This document shows, piece after piece, positions 45,141-59,032 of a stretch of DNA of 64,000 bases (position 1 is the first letter of the stretch; each line of letters starts with the position of its first letter). The position numbers were made by a program, and so were the translations under genes. The stretch is from positions 8,432,001 through 8,496,000 of the forward strand of contig NC_035790.1 of NCBI RefSeq assembly GCF_001653235.2. The letters are read 5' to 3'. The notes beneath the pieces are model-generated. The model did no database searches. It was not told the origin of the DNA and saw nothing but the letters and a program-made list of their open reading frames with translations. This DNA comes from Pochonia chlamydosporia 170 (Eukaryota; Ascomycota; Sordariomycetes; Hypocreales; Clavicipitaceae).

Positions 45141-47568
45141 TTAGCCCTGGATGGCTGTTGCAGTGTGCGCCTCAGATGTCCAGGGAAAACGGTCGGAAAT
45201 TCCATCGCTTGCAGGGGTTCCTGAGCCAGATGCCAAGGTCGGTGGGGTGGACCGTCCCAGGTTAGGAGGAATAGCAGCTGAAATTGAGTGGTCAGGCATC
45301 AACTTCGAATTCCCTGTTGAGTTGGGTGAGGTCGACGGCTGCATGAACGATGGAAAGTATGGATTCGTGTGTCCCAAGTCGAGGTTATGGTGAGCAGCCG
45401 CGCCGGCATGACGACGCGGAGCTGGACTCTCAACAGGCGCCAAAGACATGTAACTGCCTGAGCCATAGACCTGCGATCTTGCTCCCTCCGGTGTCCCAAT
45501 CTTAAATGTCCCATCTCTCATGGGAGGGCTTGCTTTCGGTGTAGAGCCAAACTATAGTAACCATCGCAAAATTAGTAAACATGACATTCCTTCAATGAAA
45601 TCCGCTTTTGTGAGCGCACGTTGGAGAGGGGTTGGGGAGGCCAAGCCAGGAGGCAAATTTGCGCAGACGAGATGGCGGCTAGGCTGTTGTAGGAGATTTT
45701 GAACTTCCCGGAAGGCTGAAGTGGAGGTCGGGGGCACATACGAAGCAATACTTGTTGACGAGTTCCTCATATGAGGCGCTGGGTAGACTCGCGGTAGGGG
45801 AGTCCAGCCCTCTTGGTGAGCTTCCGTCAACGGGTGGCGACACGAAGGATTCAGATCCTCGAACATTTCTCTTCATATAGAGCGTGTCGTTCTCCTTCTC
45901 TTTGAGCTTGGACTGGCTCGAGGTTGCGTCCTTAGCCGCCTTGACAGCAGCATTGAGCGAAGCGCCAAAGTCGTATCGGTTAGAAAAGGCAACTCCACTG
46001 GGCGACACCATGTCCTTGGCAACATTGTCGCTTGCTAGACTGGACGACGACTTTGACTTGAACCGGAGACCTCCCGCAGAGTCCGACTCACCAAGATATT
46101 CGTGAATAGGCTGGTCGAACTTGAAGACTCCATTGCTATTTCCAAAGGCATCCAGCGAGGCAGGCATGGACATAGGACGAAGTGTACTCCCACCATTTTG
46201 TCTGCGGTTACTTCGAGGCAAGCCATTCAGAGGTCTGGAGGAAGCTCCCTGGAAGTTATTCTTACCATTCTGCGGTAGATGCTTCTTCCTGAAATCGACT
46301 TGAAAATTGGTTGAATTATTGTTGTCCCAGTATTCTTGGCCATTTACCATGAAACGGACACAGAAGAAAAGTGTCTTGGATTCCAGGTCAGCCAAGTCTG
46401 AAAGCTTGATGGTAAAAGTGAAGCGATCATGGCCTTCCGGGGTTTCGCGGGGGCGAATCTCATGACTGTATTCTGCGCTGACCTCCGATACAGTCTTCCA
46501 ATAGTCCAAAGTGAAGCGACAGACGACTGATTTGTGAAACGCCAAGTTGGCGACTGCGACTGATCCTAGAAGGGACTTGTGATCATTTGAAAGCCACACC
46601 TTCTCCAACCTCACGGGCATCGTCTTGCGCACAAGCGAGTCGTGGGGAAAGTTGGGGGTAGCAAGCTCCCATTCAAAAGGAGGGGATTTATTACCGCGAC
46701 CATCTTTGGGGAAGGGGTACTCCGCATCGCTATCGTAATTATCAGCTGGTGATGAACCGGCACTCACAGCAAGTGGTCGATCAACTTGTAGGAAGTGACG
46801 GACGTGTTCTAGATGAGAATCAAAGTGAACAGCCTTGGAAAACACTGGAGTACCCGGCATGCTAGAGGGGCGTCTGTGACCACGCAAGGCAGGCCGGACC
46901 AATTCACCAGACTTTTTCCGTACCATCTGTGGCTTGTATCTCAGATCTTCATCTGTTTCCTCCTCAGATGCAGTCAAAGAGCTACCCGATTTCTTCAGTA
47001 TTGACGCATTGGGTTCGGTTGCTGCGCGCACATGTCCATTTTTCCGACCGCCTCTGGGCATCTCACTCAGCGCACTGGTACTGAAGCTCACGCGCAGACT
47101 CGGAGGAGTGGTCTCCTTGGGTTGTGTTTGCTGAGGGGGAGGCGTTGCGGCCTTTGATATTTGGCTGACTGCTTCTCTCAGGTCCCTGAGGACAACTGTA
47201 CGGCGACTCTTGATCTCTGGAGGCTCATCCTCGTCACTTCCCGATGTAAGGGACTCTGGAGGCGAGATCATGGCGCCTTTGGGGATAAGCTCGCGGCCGT
47301 CGACTGCAGGTGGTGGCGATTGGCGAACGCTGCCTCCCAAACTCAACATCCCAGGTTTTGCCTCCTCTGAGCCATAGGAGCCAGTAGATGTCCTCGGCAC
47401 GGAATTAATTGTAGTGACCGATGGTGTTCGTCGATGCTTGTTCAGATACGACGCAGAACGAGGGAGAGAGGGTCTCGGGCCAGACTGAAAGGATGAGCGA
47501 CGACTCACATCAGGTGAGTTTGACGCTGAGGAGGCAGGAGATCGATGTGAAGGCGGAGTGTAAGGCAT
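45141..47568 (-). CDS. PP1 glycogen-targeting regulatory subunit with CBM21 (2 exons)
   Basis: Exon 1 runs 47568-45742 and exon 2 runs 45551-45141, separated by a 190 nt phase-0 intron with GTATGT donor, TACTAAT branch point and CTATAG acceptor; unspliced, the frame stops in the intron. The product is 745 residues starting MPYTPPSHRSPASS; the upstream Val/Gly codons lack an ATG. A KAVHF motif (about 245-249) fits the RVxF site that docks protein phosphatase 1, and a second RVSF occurs near 159-162. A CBM21 carbohydrate-binding domain spans about 304-426 (MPVRLEKVWLSNDHKSLLGS; FFCVRFMVNGQEYWDNNNSTNF). The arrangement matches yeast Gac1/Pig1 and animal PPP1R3 subunits, which bring PP1 to glycogen to activate glycogen synthase. 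The rest is Ser-rich and probably phosphorylated. Which yeast paralogue it matches cannot be told by eye. Confidence 0.9.
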
Positions 47569-47915
47569 TCCCAACTCGGGTACGCCTGGCACAGTTGATG
47601 ATGAATATGGTTGGGAAAAGGGTATCGTCGCGAACTGGGCAGGCTACGTGACGGGGGTAATATGAACGGGTAGCAGTCTGAAGTATATAAATCTAATACA
47701 TGCGGGAAGAGGATACAATATGGGATAAGAGGGCGACCAAGGGGTATCGGCAAACACCAGAGGTTTATAATGCTGCTGCAGGAAACATGAGATTAGCTCA
47801 GAAACATGGTTTTGACGTGACAAATGCTGAATGACGAGTGGCGACAGGGCCAAAAGTGTAAATCACAGGCTGCAGGCTGCGCAGCTAGAGCAAAACAACA
47901 CAAGCATGGGACCCA

Positions 47916-47947
47916 GGACACTGGACACTGGACACTGGACACTGGAC
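47916..47947. repeat. GGACACT heptamer tandem, about 4.6 copies
   Basis: Four perfect GGACACT units plus GGAC, read directly. It lies about 350 bp upstream of the PP1 subunit start, probably in its promoter or leader. Confidence 0.95.
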
Positions 47948-50670
47948 GGTGAAAGGAACAAAGAACTCACCAAGTATGTTTAGGATAAAAATGGGTTCCT
48001 AGGTCGAGGTCGTGTGCAACAACAGAATGCTCTGGCAATATTCCAGCAACAGAGCAGAGACTGAGGACGCAAGTACTGCTTGGCAGGAACAAGCACACAA
48101 GGGCAAGACCAGGCCACAGCAACAGCAACAGCGACGGATCGAACGGAAAAGAAAGAGAACGGTCGATTAAGCAGCTCGACTAACGCCAGCGAGTCCGAAG
48201 GGAGATGCAAAGCGTGTAGTGTAGAAAAATTGGCATAGGCACCAAATGTGAAGCCGCAGGACCAGGGACAGTGATACTCGTTGAATCGTCTTCGTGGGTC
48301 CGTTTGCAGTCGAAGCGAACAATGTCGACAGAAAATCCACCTCTTTGCGTCAACGCCGGTATTAATCAATCAGTCAATCGATCGATCAACCAACTCGATT
48401 CTGCGTCTCAACACAGGGCCGTGGGCCACGAGGGCGAGGGATGATGTTAGGAGCTTTAAAGAAAAGAAAAGCGATTGTGAGGCAGAAAAACAAGATGCTC
48501 CGCGAGATGAGGTGGGAGGAGGATGGTTTTCACTTTTCAGTGCTGGCGTTAGCGCTTGTCCGGATTGACGCACCGTCTCTGGGTCGAAACCTACTTCCTT
48601 GGCCAGGACAGAGCGGACAGGACTAGCAGGAAAGACTAGACGAGGGCATCTGGACTCGGCGACCGGGGTTATGATTGAACTGGTGGGCTGAGGCTTGGGG
48701 CGAACGGGGGGGTGGGTGGGAGTCAAGCAGCCTAGTGGAGATGGTCTTTTTGGCTGGTTGATGGCGGTTGCTGGTGGAGGGGTGTGTGACAAAACGTGGG
48801 CAAGACGTCTCAATGCTGGCCATCTCATCGTAATTGAAAACCATGAATTGTATGTAGCGTGATGGTCTCCCTCCAGCATCAAAATGTCAGCAGCATCAGA
48901 CCCCACGGCAGATGAAGGAATTGAGTTTGCAGAAATCCTGCTAGGGCATAATTCCAGAATGGAAACCACCTTGCACTCCGTCCATACCTACATAGGTTGG
49001 GTGTGCTTTGCTTGCTGGTTGGCAAAACGATCATGATTCTCTTCCAACCCAGGCTTCAACTTGGAGTGGCAACACTGGAACACAGCGTCCCTGTCCTGTC
49101 GCAAATTGAAAGACGAGCAACGGGTCCATGCTCACTGACCTCTGCACCAACATTCCTGTAAATCAACAGAGCATGACTATCGTACTTGGGCCACCTCTTG
49201 CTCGAAACTTGCCAAGCTTGGCGCTTTTGAGGGGGGCGTTTGGCGAGTCGTCAATGCTTAGACTGGGGAAGCTGTCAATGAACGGTTGCCATTGACCACT
49301 GACTGACATGGAATGTCTCTCAACCTCCACAGGCGACGCAAAACCGACTTTGGCGGTCACTAATAAGTCGAACGCTGCATGCACGTCGACGCTGCCAACC
49401 GGAGAAATCCTGCAAGTGTGGCCATGAGAAGGGCGATGCTGTGCAGACACGGCGCTGGCGTCCGGGGCGCTCTACATGACCTGACATGGTGCTTGCTCAT
49501 GCTGCCTGTGCTGGCCCAGCATACGTACATACATACGCACGGCATGTATGGAGTGCCCAGTGCTCACCCTGCTCAATGGCCAGGTGCGTGTTTGAGGCGG
49601 GGGTGTTTGTTTGTCGTTGGAGTACAGAGCATGTCTGTTACGGAGTATGTAGTCCTTCAAAAGCTATCGTCGATCGAGAAGCGGGGCCACCGGGGTGTTT
49701 TGGCCGTGGAGCGAAAAGGCGAAAACTCTGTCCAAATTGCTCGAGCTGATTGAGCCTCCTTAATGGCAAGGTGAGCAATTACTGTTTGGGGTACCTTGGC
49801 GATGTTGAAGATACCCCACGGGGCCTTTCGTTCAACAGTCTTGTTGACGTTGTGCGACGAGCCTTATCAGTGTAGCAGGACCTTTGGTGTCACAACAAAG
49901 TGAGTCGGCTGGCTGGGAGACAAATTCCCACCAGACCAGACCAAACGTTCGTTCAATGTCGCTCCTCAAACGCTTCCTGTGGCTGTGTATCGACTCGTGC
50001 TAGGCAAGTTGTGCTGTGCCTTGGCCATGCAAAATTGAGTGCCGGCTTTACCAAACCTGGTCAGAGGTACAGTACATGGTGTTTCAACGGCAAAACCCAG
50101 CACCGACGCTTCACGAGATCGTCATCGGAGCATCAGTCCGTTTGACGGGCTAGTCATCAATTATACTAGCGTCAGATATTAGCTGGCAGTCAGGCAAGAT
50201 GGATTGGGGCCAGCAAACTCGATTATTGACACTTGAAGTTGCTCACTTGCAGCTAGTCAACCAGTGTATGAACCATCTCTGCTAATAACGAAGAAGACCA
50301 GCCGACATTTGATGTCAAATGGCTCCTTCCTTCTGTTGCGCACCACATGCCGGCTCAAAACCAAAGTCACGAGGAAAGAGCGACCTGGACCTGGAATCAT
50401 TCTGGCCAGGCTTTCATTCCTTGTCACGGAGTCTACAGCATCGACGAAAATCATCACTCCCCGCCAGCACTCTGTTTCCAGTATTCGCCATTCTGCTTCG
50501 TCTTCATGAATTTCTCCCACCCAATGTCACCGCTGATGCATATTTGCACTTCTGATAGCCTTCTCTATCCATTCATTTCTCCGTCACGGCACAGAGCACA
50601 GAGCACGGAGCACGGAGTACATGTATTGTATTACTCCAAACAGCACCTTGCAGATGAGTCGACGAAAAAC

Positions 50671-50703
50671 CCGCATCTTGTCCGCATCCTGTCCGCATCC
50701 TGT
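50671..50703. repeat. 11-bp tandem repeat, 3 copies
   Basis: Unit CCGCATCYTGT is repeated three times, the first copy differing by one base. Intergenic. Confidence 0.9.
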
Positions 50704-53700
50704 AATGAGGGTCACAATCATTCAACCACCAAAGGCACCGTGCTCCATCTTCCGTCCCTCCTTGCCTCTCGACAAGACGGCACGCCGGCCCAGGTGGATA
50801 TTCGACCTTGGCAGCTTGCACTAGTCTGAAGGCTGATGGATGGCTGATGCACTGCCGTCTCAACCAACAGTTTGGCTGGCGAGCGTCTTTGGTGGCGTTT
50901 GCACATTGACAAAACTGTTTTGGACATCTCCTGGCTTAGTTCATCAGCCAATCCTCAACGAGAACCACCACACACGGCTGCACAGAGCAACCACACCATG
51001 GCTCACCGTTTTTGACGCCGCACCACCAACTCGGGGCATTTGAGAGCCGCAAGGCACGGTTTCCCACTCCTCGTCCCGCTCACCAAACAGATTGGCCATA
51101 GCTTTGGATGGGGATCGCTCCATCTCGGAATGGTGCAAGACTTGATTCTTATATCGTTATTTTTCGCAAAGCGAATAGAACCAAGGATGTCATGACAGGG
51201 CCAACAAGCATCTACTTATGAATTGTTCTTCACGCCCCTCAAGGTAGTTGCTCCCATGTCTCGCCGGGGCTCGCAAACAGGAAACTTGAATCGGACGTCT
51301 GATATGCAGAATGTTTAGACTCCTCATTCACCATGGCATGATCCATCGCATCGAACCATTGGCGGGCACCGGTCTGATAAGGAGGAACGAAGAAGGTTGC
51401 TAGCGCGACGCCTCGCCTGGTTCTTGTGGGCTGCAGCTTGGCGCCGCAACTTGCCCATTGCTCGCCTTCACCGACCCATCCACGAAGGTGGTGGGTATCA
51501 AATTTTTTCACATTTTTTGCCCTTCAGGGTTTTGTTCATCTGGCGCGATATCCAGCAAACTCAAGACAGACAACGCAGTGTCAATCGATTCGACCACCAA
51601 GCTCCCGTAAACATGGATCATGGTGTGGCGGGAAGAAGCTGCATCGCGGGCCTTGCCAATGTGGCGTTCAACAAATTCAACAACTCCATCACCATGTCAT
51701 TTGCCACTGCCATCAGATAATACCGGCAGTGAAGTATTCATTCGATGCATTCTGGCCCGGCACGCCGAGTTCTCAAATTACGCATAACAACAGGAATATC
51801 CGGCGTTCATTCAACATGGGCCCATGCTCCTATGCCTGTCTCATAACTGCATGTGCGAGCCATACCCGTGCTGGCCCTGCCATGAGGTCACAAAAGAGTC
51901 CGACCGGCCCTTGCCTGTATTTCCTCCTCCCAGCCGTCTACCTTGCAGTGCATTGATGTCATTTGACAACTTACAACGCCTGTATGGAACCGCTGTAATT
52001 ATATGTTGCCTGTCAGCAAGAATTTCCAGGCGAAATATTTGTGAGGACCGACTCAATGCAGTGCATTCCCACACTTAATCAAGGTTGAAATGCCCCTGAG
52101 CCCTTCTTGGAAGACTTGATATTTCCAAACCGCTGACAACTGCTAACTTGTCCCTATCACGAGCAGTCCGCATGGTGGAGCAATCAGATCGGCCCACAGA
52201 GACTCGCTTGTCGTGACTCTTCTGGGTCAAAATTGATTACGATTGTGGGTCACTCACTTTTACTTTTTTGGTGTCTCTGACAGTAAATACGGAGTATCTT
52301 TGCCCCAGCCTTGTTGCTTTCATGTCATGATAACCTGTAATGGTTTGATGGATTGGGAGAACTTCGAAATTTCATGACCTGCCAAATTGTCGTGCACAGA
52401 TGCATGACATTGTTGTCAATGCTTTTCTGATGGGTAGGCAGCTTGGCTAAGAAACGTGATAAAGCCGCACAAAATTGAGACTGGTGACCAGGCAAGTTTC
52501 TCCAAGTCCCTCTCCTCTGTGCCACAGGATATACATTTCTGGGTCGAAGCCGCTCATCTGATTGACCTGGTCTATTTCAGACTGCAAGGGCCAAAAGAAC
52601 TCGAAGCCGTCTTTGTTTTAACCTGGCAAGAGGTAACTTTGTCAGCGCCCCAGAATTCACTCTCATACATCACCATGAAGCACCTTCTCCAGAGACTTTG
52701 TGAGCGTCCAACGATCCGAACCTGGCGTTGTCCCGTTTCGGCCAACTGGACCAGCAACCAGAGATAAGAACGGACACGCCCCTGTCATGGGTCAGGGTTA
52801 CCTTGATTTTGCGCTAGGTTCAATGTTGTTGTCGAGGTGGAGCTGAAGCCACGACTGCGGGCGTTGGACCGAAGCACAGTGCATCACGCCAAAGAACGAA
52901 CAGGCATGTCAACAACCAGAACTGGACCAGCTCAAAGTCAAAATTTTCATCCATATTCTGGTAATGCTTGTATCAAGAATCTACACGACTTTGGTGCATC
53001 CACAACTCCTCAATATGGATCATGTCTACATTCTGGGGACAGGGGAAGCGGGGAAGACCATCAGAGTCAGTTCAGTACAACACTCAAGGCAGCACAACGA
53101 CAAACATTTGCATTCCCATATCGTTGAATCCCGGTAAAGAGAATGGCACTGGCCACGGTGTTGCGACCAAGCTCAATGGAGGAAGCATGTGCGGTGCTGT
53201 GTCATCTTAGCGAAAATGAGGCCTTAGCCCATGAGCACGGGCTGGACAAGGTCCGAAGACACGAGGAGTAGATACTCCAAGTTCCTACTTCTTGGACCTT
53301 GGAACTGAAAGATGTTCAGGACTCCTTAGCTAAAGCAACATAGTTTCTGAGTCTGCGAAAACTACTGGTGGTATCACTAGGTTGCTGCGATAGCACATAT
53401 CGAATCACGACATCACCAATGGCTGGCGAGCTGGGGGCTCGCTGCCATTTTCGGCGCCATCATCATAGTTGCAGCACAGAGTATGATCTTGCGCCTACCG
53501 CAAAAGATTGCCTATCGCCTGCTTCTATCATAATTTGCTCCTCATCCAGTTGAAGCATTCAGGACGGCCAGGTCGCCAAAAATGAAAGGTGCATACGCTG
53601 TGTCAATACCACAAATGGTTCCAATTACAGCGGAATTCTGTTCCTATGGCGGAGATTGAACTTCATTGAACTCACACGCCTGACGCAACACTCTCTCGAA

Positions 53701-56700
53701 AACTTTGCAGGCGTAGATGAGTTGTCGCGATAAACACCTGGGCAGACAGTGTTGCATTTAGTCGACTCAGAATTTTACGCCATCCATTTGTTCAACACGC
53801 ATTGTCCATCTCGATTGCCACTTTCCGATTATTGGCTCCTGCGCTGCTGGTCCGATCACTGAATCCCAGTCCCCCCTGCACGAAGCTGCAGTGGACTAGC
53901 AAGGATTGCTCCCAACCCGCAGCATGGAGCAGGGGGCTGAAGACGTGAGAACAGTTTGTCTCACAGTCTGCCGACAAGCCCTCATAAGCTTCCCAACCAT
54001 GGCAAATGTTGGATCCTGTTCAGAGATCCTCCTGGAGCACCAAATAATCTCCTACAGCTGCGTCACAATGTGAAAATTACCTCGCGCTCGCCAGGAGGCG
54101 CCATCAGATGCGGCTGAGTGGGAAACTCGAATGTGAAACTTCTAGGCTGGCGGGGTGAAAATGGAAAGCCTGGAAAACAGTCCCCTTTGGTGCCAGTTGT
54201 TGGCCGTAGTTAGTGGCGACAGCTTCTGACATGGAGTTGTTGTCTCGGATCTTCGATTAATTGGTTGTCTTTCTTTCTGAGAGAGAACCAGACGATGAAT
54301 CGCATGGCATGGCCGCAAATCTAGCAACGGCGGTCAAAAAACAATCCCTTAAGGACCAGCTCTGAGCTCCGAGACGTTGCCCCTGGCTGGCTCGCCCGCA
54401 GCCGTGATATCTCATGATTTGCAACATGGCTACCTGGTCTCTTGTGCACATTCGCGTGCATGCCACCACCCTCTCCATATGCACAGTACCAACAACCACG
54501 GCCCAAAAGAGCATCCAACTAGGAGACTTCCGTGCCCACCTCCTCCGTGTACCGTTCGGCGGCCCACTCCATGAGGGTTGATGCGGGCGGCATCATGAGC
54601 GACTTAAAATAGTTCGGTCCCAGTTCCCGCTCAATGCACACCATTCGTAGCCCCGTCGACGTCCATTTAACTATCCGGAAAAGGCGCAAATCCGAGATTG
54701 CATTGCTGTGGCCAGCTATGTAGAAGCTCAAATTCAACACTTTGGTTTCTCATGGCTCAAAAAAGAAGAAGAAAACTCGAGCGGCAGGAGTAGCTGCGGA
54801 TTGTCTTTGAAGACGTTGTTCGCGCCATGTGGTGCTGTGGCTGGTCCTCTACCAGGTGAAATCCATCACTGGTTAACATCAGACACCTCGTCAGGATGCG
54901 GATTTACAACGTTGCCATCCATTGTCAATGTTAGATGTGACTATCCACTTCTTGATATCAGAATACGACAGGATAAGGACCCAATTGCAGCAATATTCCG
55001 CCTTCGGAAACCAACCAAGCAATTGCCATAGGCAGCTCAACCACTTGGTTCACCAGCTCAGTATGGATCATGTCAAGATCTCTCGTCGTGGTGAGGTTGT
55101 GAGGCCCATAAAACTTGTGATGCAGGCAGAACATGTCGGCTACCCTGCGAACTTGCTTTACAATGGACCCTTTGCACATCAACAAATGCTGGCGTGCGCC
55201 ACCAAGGGTCCTCATAGTGTCGACAAGTCTCGAATCTGGAGTACCTTTGCCGCATTATGTTGAAAGTGGCAAACTCGATGCCTTGATATCTAGCGCCCTG
55301 GAACATGATGGTGCCCCAACAAGGTCACCCAGCTTGCCAGCCAAGCAAACCAAGTAGCAATTTGGCTTCTCGTGAGGCTAATTCCTTCTAGGCTCCTTGT
55401 GGCTGCACCATGGCGGGTCGAGTGAAACTCGAACTCAGCTGTCTCCACCATCTCGAACATGCGAGTGCGGTCTTGAGGATGTATGTATGTGTTCGTTTGT
55501 GTTGTGTCGAGCATGTGCATTGTTCACACCAAACCAATCACTTCTCAAGTTGCTCTGCGTTCGCTACTCGTCCTGTGCCGAACCTCAGTTGCATGCCAAC
55601 CTGAACCATCAGGGCAGCTGCAGTCGGTGAGGCCATATTTGATGGACGAAAAGGGACGCCATGCAATATCACTGGCTGGAGAAACATAGTCTGTGTGCAA
55701 ACAAGAAGAACAGGCCAACTCCATGGCCAAATGCAATCATGGTCCAGACCCTTCGGGGTTTTGTGACTGACCGCGGGCGTGGCTTCCCAGCCACATTGAA
55801 GCAGGACATTATTGGCATTTCGCCCAGCAGCCGCCACAGTAGAGAACCTTCGACAGAACTCATGCGAATCAGACGGTTTCACATAAGCATATTGGCAACT
55901 GTGGCTTGACTTGCTTCACCAGCGGGGACACAACGCCTGGAAGGCTGGAACAGTCATTAATACTGGTATTCTTTGAATCTGGCTGAACTCCAAAGGGCTG
56001 AGCTCGTCAACCAATGCTTGAATTGAGCTTGTTGTGCACTTCCCTGCCGGGTAGTTCGGGTCAAGGACAGTACCAAAAGTTGTGATCCTGGACAACAGAC
56101 ACATCGCATCGTGCGGGGAGAATCCTGGGGTTAACTAGTCCAAAACGGACGGGTTGGGTTGGCACGACATGGAAATCATGGATGTGTTGCCAAGCCATGT
56201 TCTGCATGAAAGCAGGCTCAGGGCTGGACCTTTACATGTTTTCTTTATGCTTACACACATACCCAAGTCGGCATCTCGGACTGGCTTCATGGCGGGCACT
56301 TGGTCATGATTCCATGCCCCAGATGGTGTTGGTGCAAGACGACGCATCACAGTCCATGGGGACAGCTGTGAACACCTCGAGAGCACCATCATATCGCCAA
56401 CACCCCCTTTCATCTTGATGCTACTTAGCTGTGCAGAAACAGGGAGAGGCATCTGGGCACAACAATTTGGCGCGCAGCCAATCTCAAACGTTGTGCTTGA
56501 GAGCAGCCCCTGGCACGTATCTGCTTACCCCCGCACATCAACGCCCATCTGCCGTTTCGTTTCCCACAACTGGGACGAGCTTGGGAAGTTGAGGGGTAAA
56601 GTAGATGGAGGACGTGCCAAACCTCCACAGAAATAGACCTCCCTCCGCCCTCATGTTGAGAATGATCCAACAATGTTGGTGTGGCTGAATGCCAACCTCG

Positions 56701-59032
56701 ACCGATTACGACGCTAACGGATATTGTGTGGTAGCTGTGCCGTGCTGTAACTCCCCCAGTGTGTGCTCTCCTCCCTGGAGCACCCAGCTTCTGGTTGAAG
56801 AAGTTCTTTCATTCACTATTGGGCGGCATGCCGTCGGTGCCGATTTCGGGGATCGTGAAGCTGGGGGAGACCAGAAGTAGTTGTTGTGTGAGTGGTTGAA
56901 TCATTACAACCAGCCGCGGTCAGTTGCAGCTCACAATGCCCTTTGTTACGACACCTCGATGCCCTCATTGGAGCCAGGCAAACCGGCGGAAGCTCTAGTC
57001 GCCCATGTAGCTGCATACAAACATTGACTGCCTTACATGTAAAAGTCGTGGTGGCTGATATGGGGTACATGGAGACACCAACCCGTGCAAACACCAAGAG
57101 ATGCACCAAGTCACCTCGGGCATGCTATTTCTGTTGCCTCCCCCTCAAGAGAATATGCCACCTCCTCTTTTGATTCGCTTTTGGTGTTGATCCCTTGCTC
57201 ACCGATATGCAGGTTCTTATCAGCAAGGCAAGATGGCGTCTTTCGTTGGCAGATGGCCAAAATACTCGGGTCGCATATGGTTCTTGTCGCCACTGTTAGA
57301 TTATCCAGGACTGGACAACGTTCGAGGCGGTATTCGCTTGATGCGGATGGCACATGCAACCACCTCTTTTGCCAGGACATATTCCGTATTGACCCCATAG
57401 TCGAGGCGAACTGGCTAAGAGCCAGGGTACCCGTCGCAAGTAATGAATCAACATGATTGCATTCTGGATGAAATGATGGCGACTCCATAGGCCTCCCTCT
57501 TGGAGCGGCCTCCCGGCCAGTTGTATACCGACATATTGGTGACTACCAAGCACATTATCAAGTTGTCATCCGGGCCGTCCTCAGTAGTGCTCTCAAAGTG
57601 TTGCTCTGTGCCGCATATGCCGTCAATCATGATGGATACCTCCCACTCTGGCCGCCGTAGTACACATCATGTAATCTCAAATTATTCAGGATACCAGGCG
57701 CCGTTTCTTCCCTATAGCAACGCGAGAAAATAGCGACTGATAGAGAGTTTGAAAGATTTGATATTTCGGTATCAACACGTAATTGTTTTGTGGGAGCCCG
57801 CAGATTCTCATTCAGGTTGCAAAAAGTAATTGGGGTTTCCAGTATAGGGTAGGCTCCAGGTTCATGCCTCTTCTTTCCACTAGGCAAATTTCCGATTTCT
57901 TTTAACACCACCTACCTAGGTAAATACTTGCGGCACTTTGAAAGAGTTAGTAAAGGCAGCTGTACGAGTACACTCCAACTTAGTTATAGATTTAGTGTGT
58001 CGGAGCCAAACATTGTTAGTTTGGGCCAACGATTCGCCGCCGCCCAGCTGCTCTCTTACCCAGGCCAGAACGTTGGCTTGATCAGATCCGTCGAAGATTA
58101 CTTATTTTGGCCATGCCATACTCCATTGTTGCAGTGCTACTGGTTTGCTTCAGCAGATCAAAGACTAGTAAGTCGCGGTTAGATCTCTCAAATGCCAGTT
58201 GAGACAGACACATACTCACTTTGACAGGTCTTCCATGCTGCAGCCCATCCGTATAGATGATACGGGAGGCCATGTCCATGGAATGAGTTCATATAGACCA
58301 CGCCAATAGGTTCCATCAGCGTCACTGGGGGGTGTTGTCCAATTTCACAGAAGGTCATATCCACTAAGACAACAGTGCTTCACGTCCATTGTCAGACGAT
58401 CCTCGAGTCCTGCAAGGAAAGAGGGCCGTATTTTCCACTAATTCATGCACGCTTGTCTCGTGTTGCCATATCAAGCGGCTGCGGGCGTTTGTCGATTGTG
58501 GCGTTGTTGACGTGGTATTCAGTATATCATACTACAAGCCGAGGCGTTCTGTCCATGAGCTTGGTTGTTTATGACGAGGTTGGGGCGACAAACTGCGATT
58601 CTGTAAGCTGCCTTCTAAAGTATTGAATCCTTACTGGCTATGACTGACGCAGCAGTTCCGGATGTAATGAGACTTGGTGCTAGGCTGCTTCAATTAGACT
58701 CGGTGCTTCTTTGGTTCTGGAACATTTCATCTCAAGTCAGGCTGGCACCGTTTCTACTTGCTTGTTGTTGCCAAAAGGATAGCGGCCATTCGCGCAAGCC
58801 TGAAAGGTTGAGTGGAGGTAACTTGGACAGATTGATGTTTCAACCAATCGTAAAGACATGTCACTTGGTGGAGAATAGTTAAAGAGCACCTCTCAGGGCG
58901 TTTATGCGATGCACATGGACACAAGACTGGCTGAGGATCTGATGCTTATTATTAGCACGTTATATACGTAAAAAAAATACACCCTTTAATGTATACTGGA
59001 AGAAACACCATCCCCAAACTTGGCGCTGCTGC

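Larger units (their letters stand above)
47569..59032. other. About 11 kb without a supported gene
   Basis: Both strands were read for long frames, motifs and splice-connected fragments. Nothing beyond about 200 codons appears; the longest frames (48370-48969 minus, 51426-51956 plus) lack motifs. The first 1-1.5 kb is probably promoter and leader of the PP1 subunit gene. It contains a GGACACT tandem at 47916-47947, a CCGCATCYTGT triplet repeat at 50671-50703, two exact TACGGAGTA copies (49639-49647, 52288-52296) and a CACGGAGTA variant at 50611. Composition looks balanced rather than AT-rich, and no transposase or reverse-transcriptase remnants were recognised. Non-coding RNA, heavily diverged mobile DNA or small lineage-specific multi-exon genes cannot be excluded. 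Confidence 0.5.
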
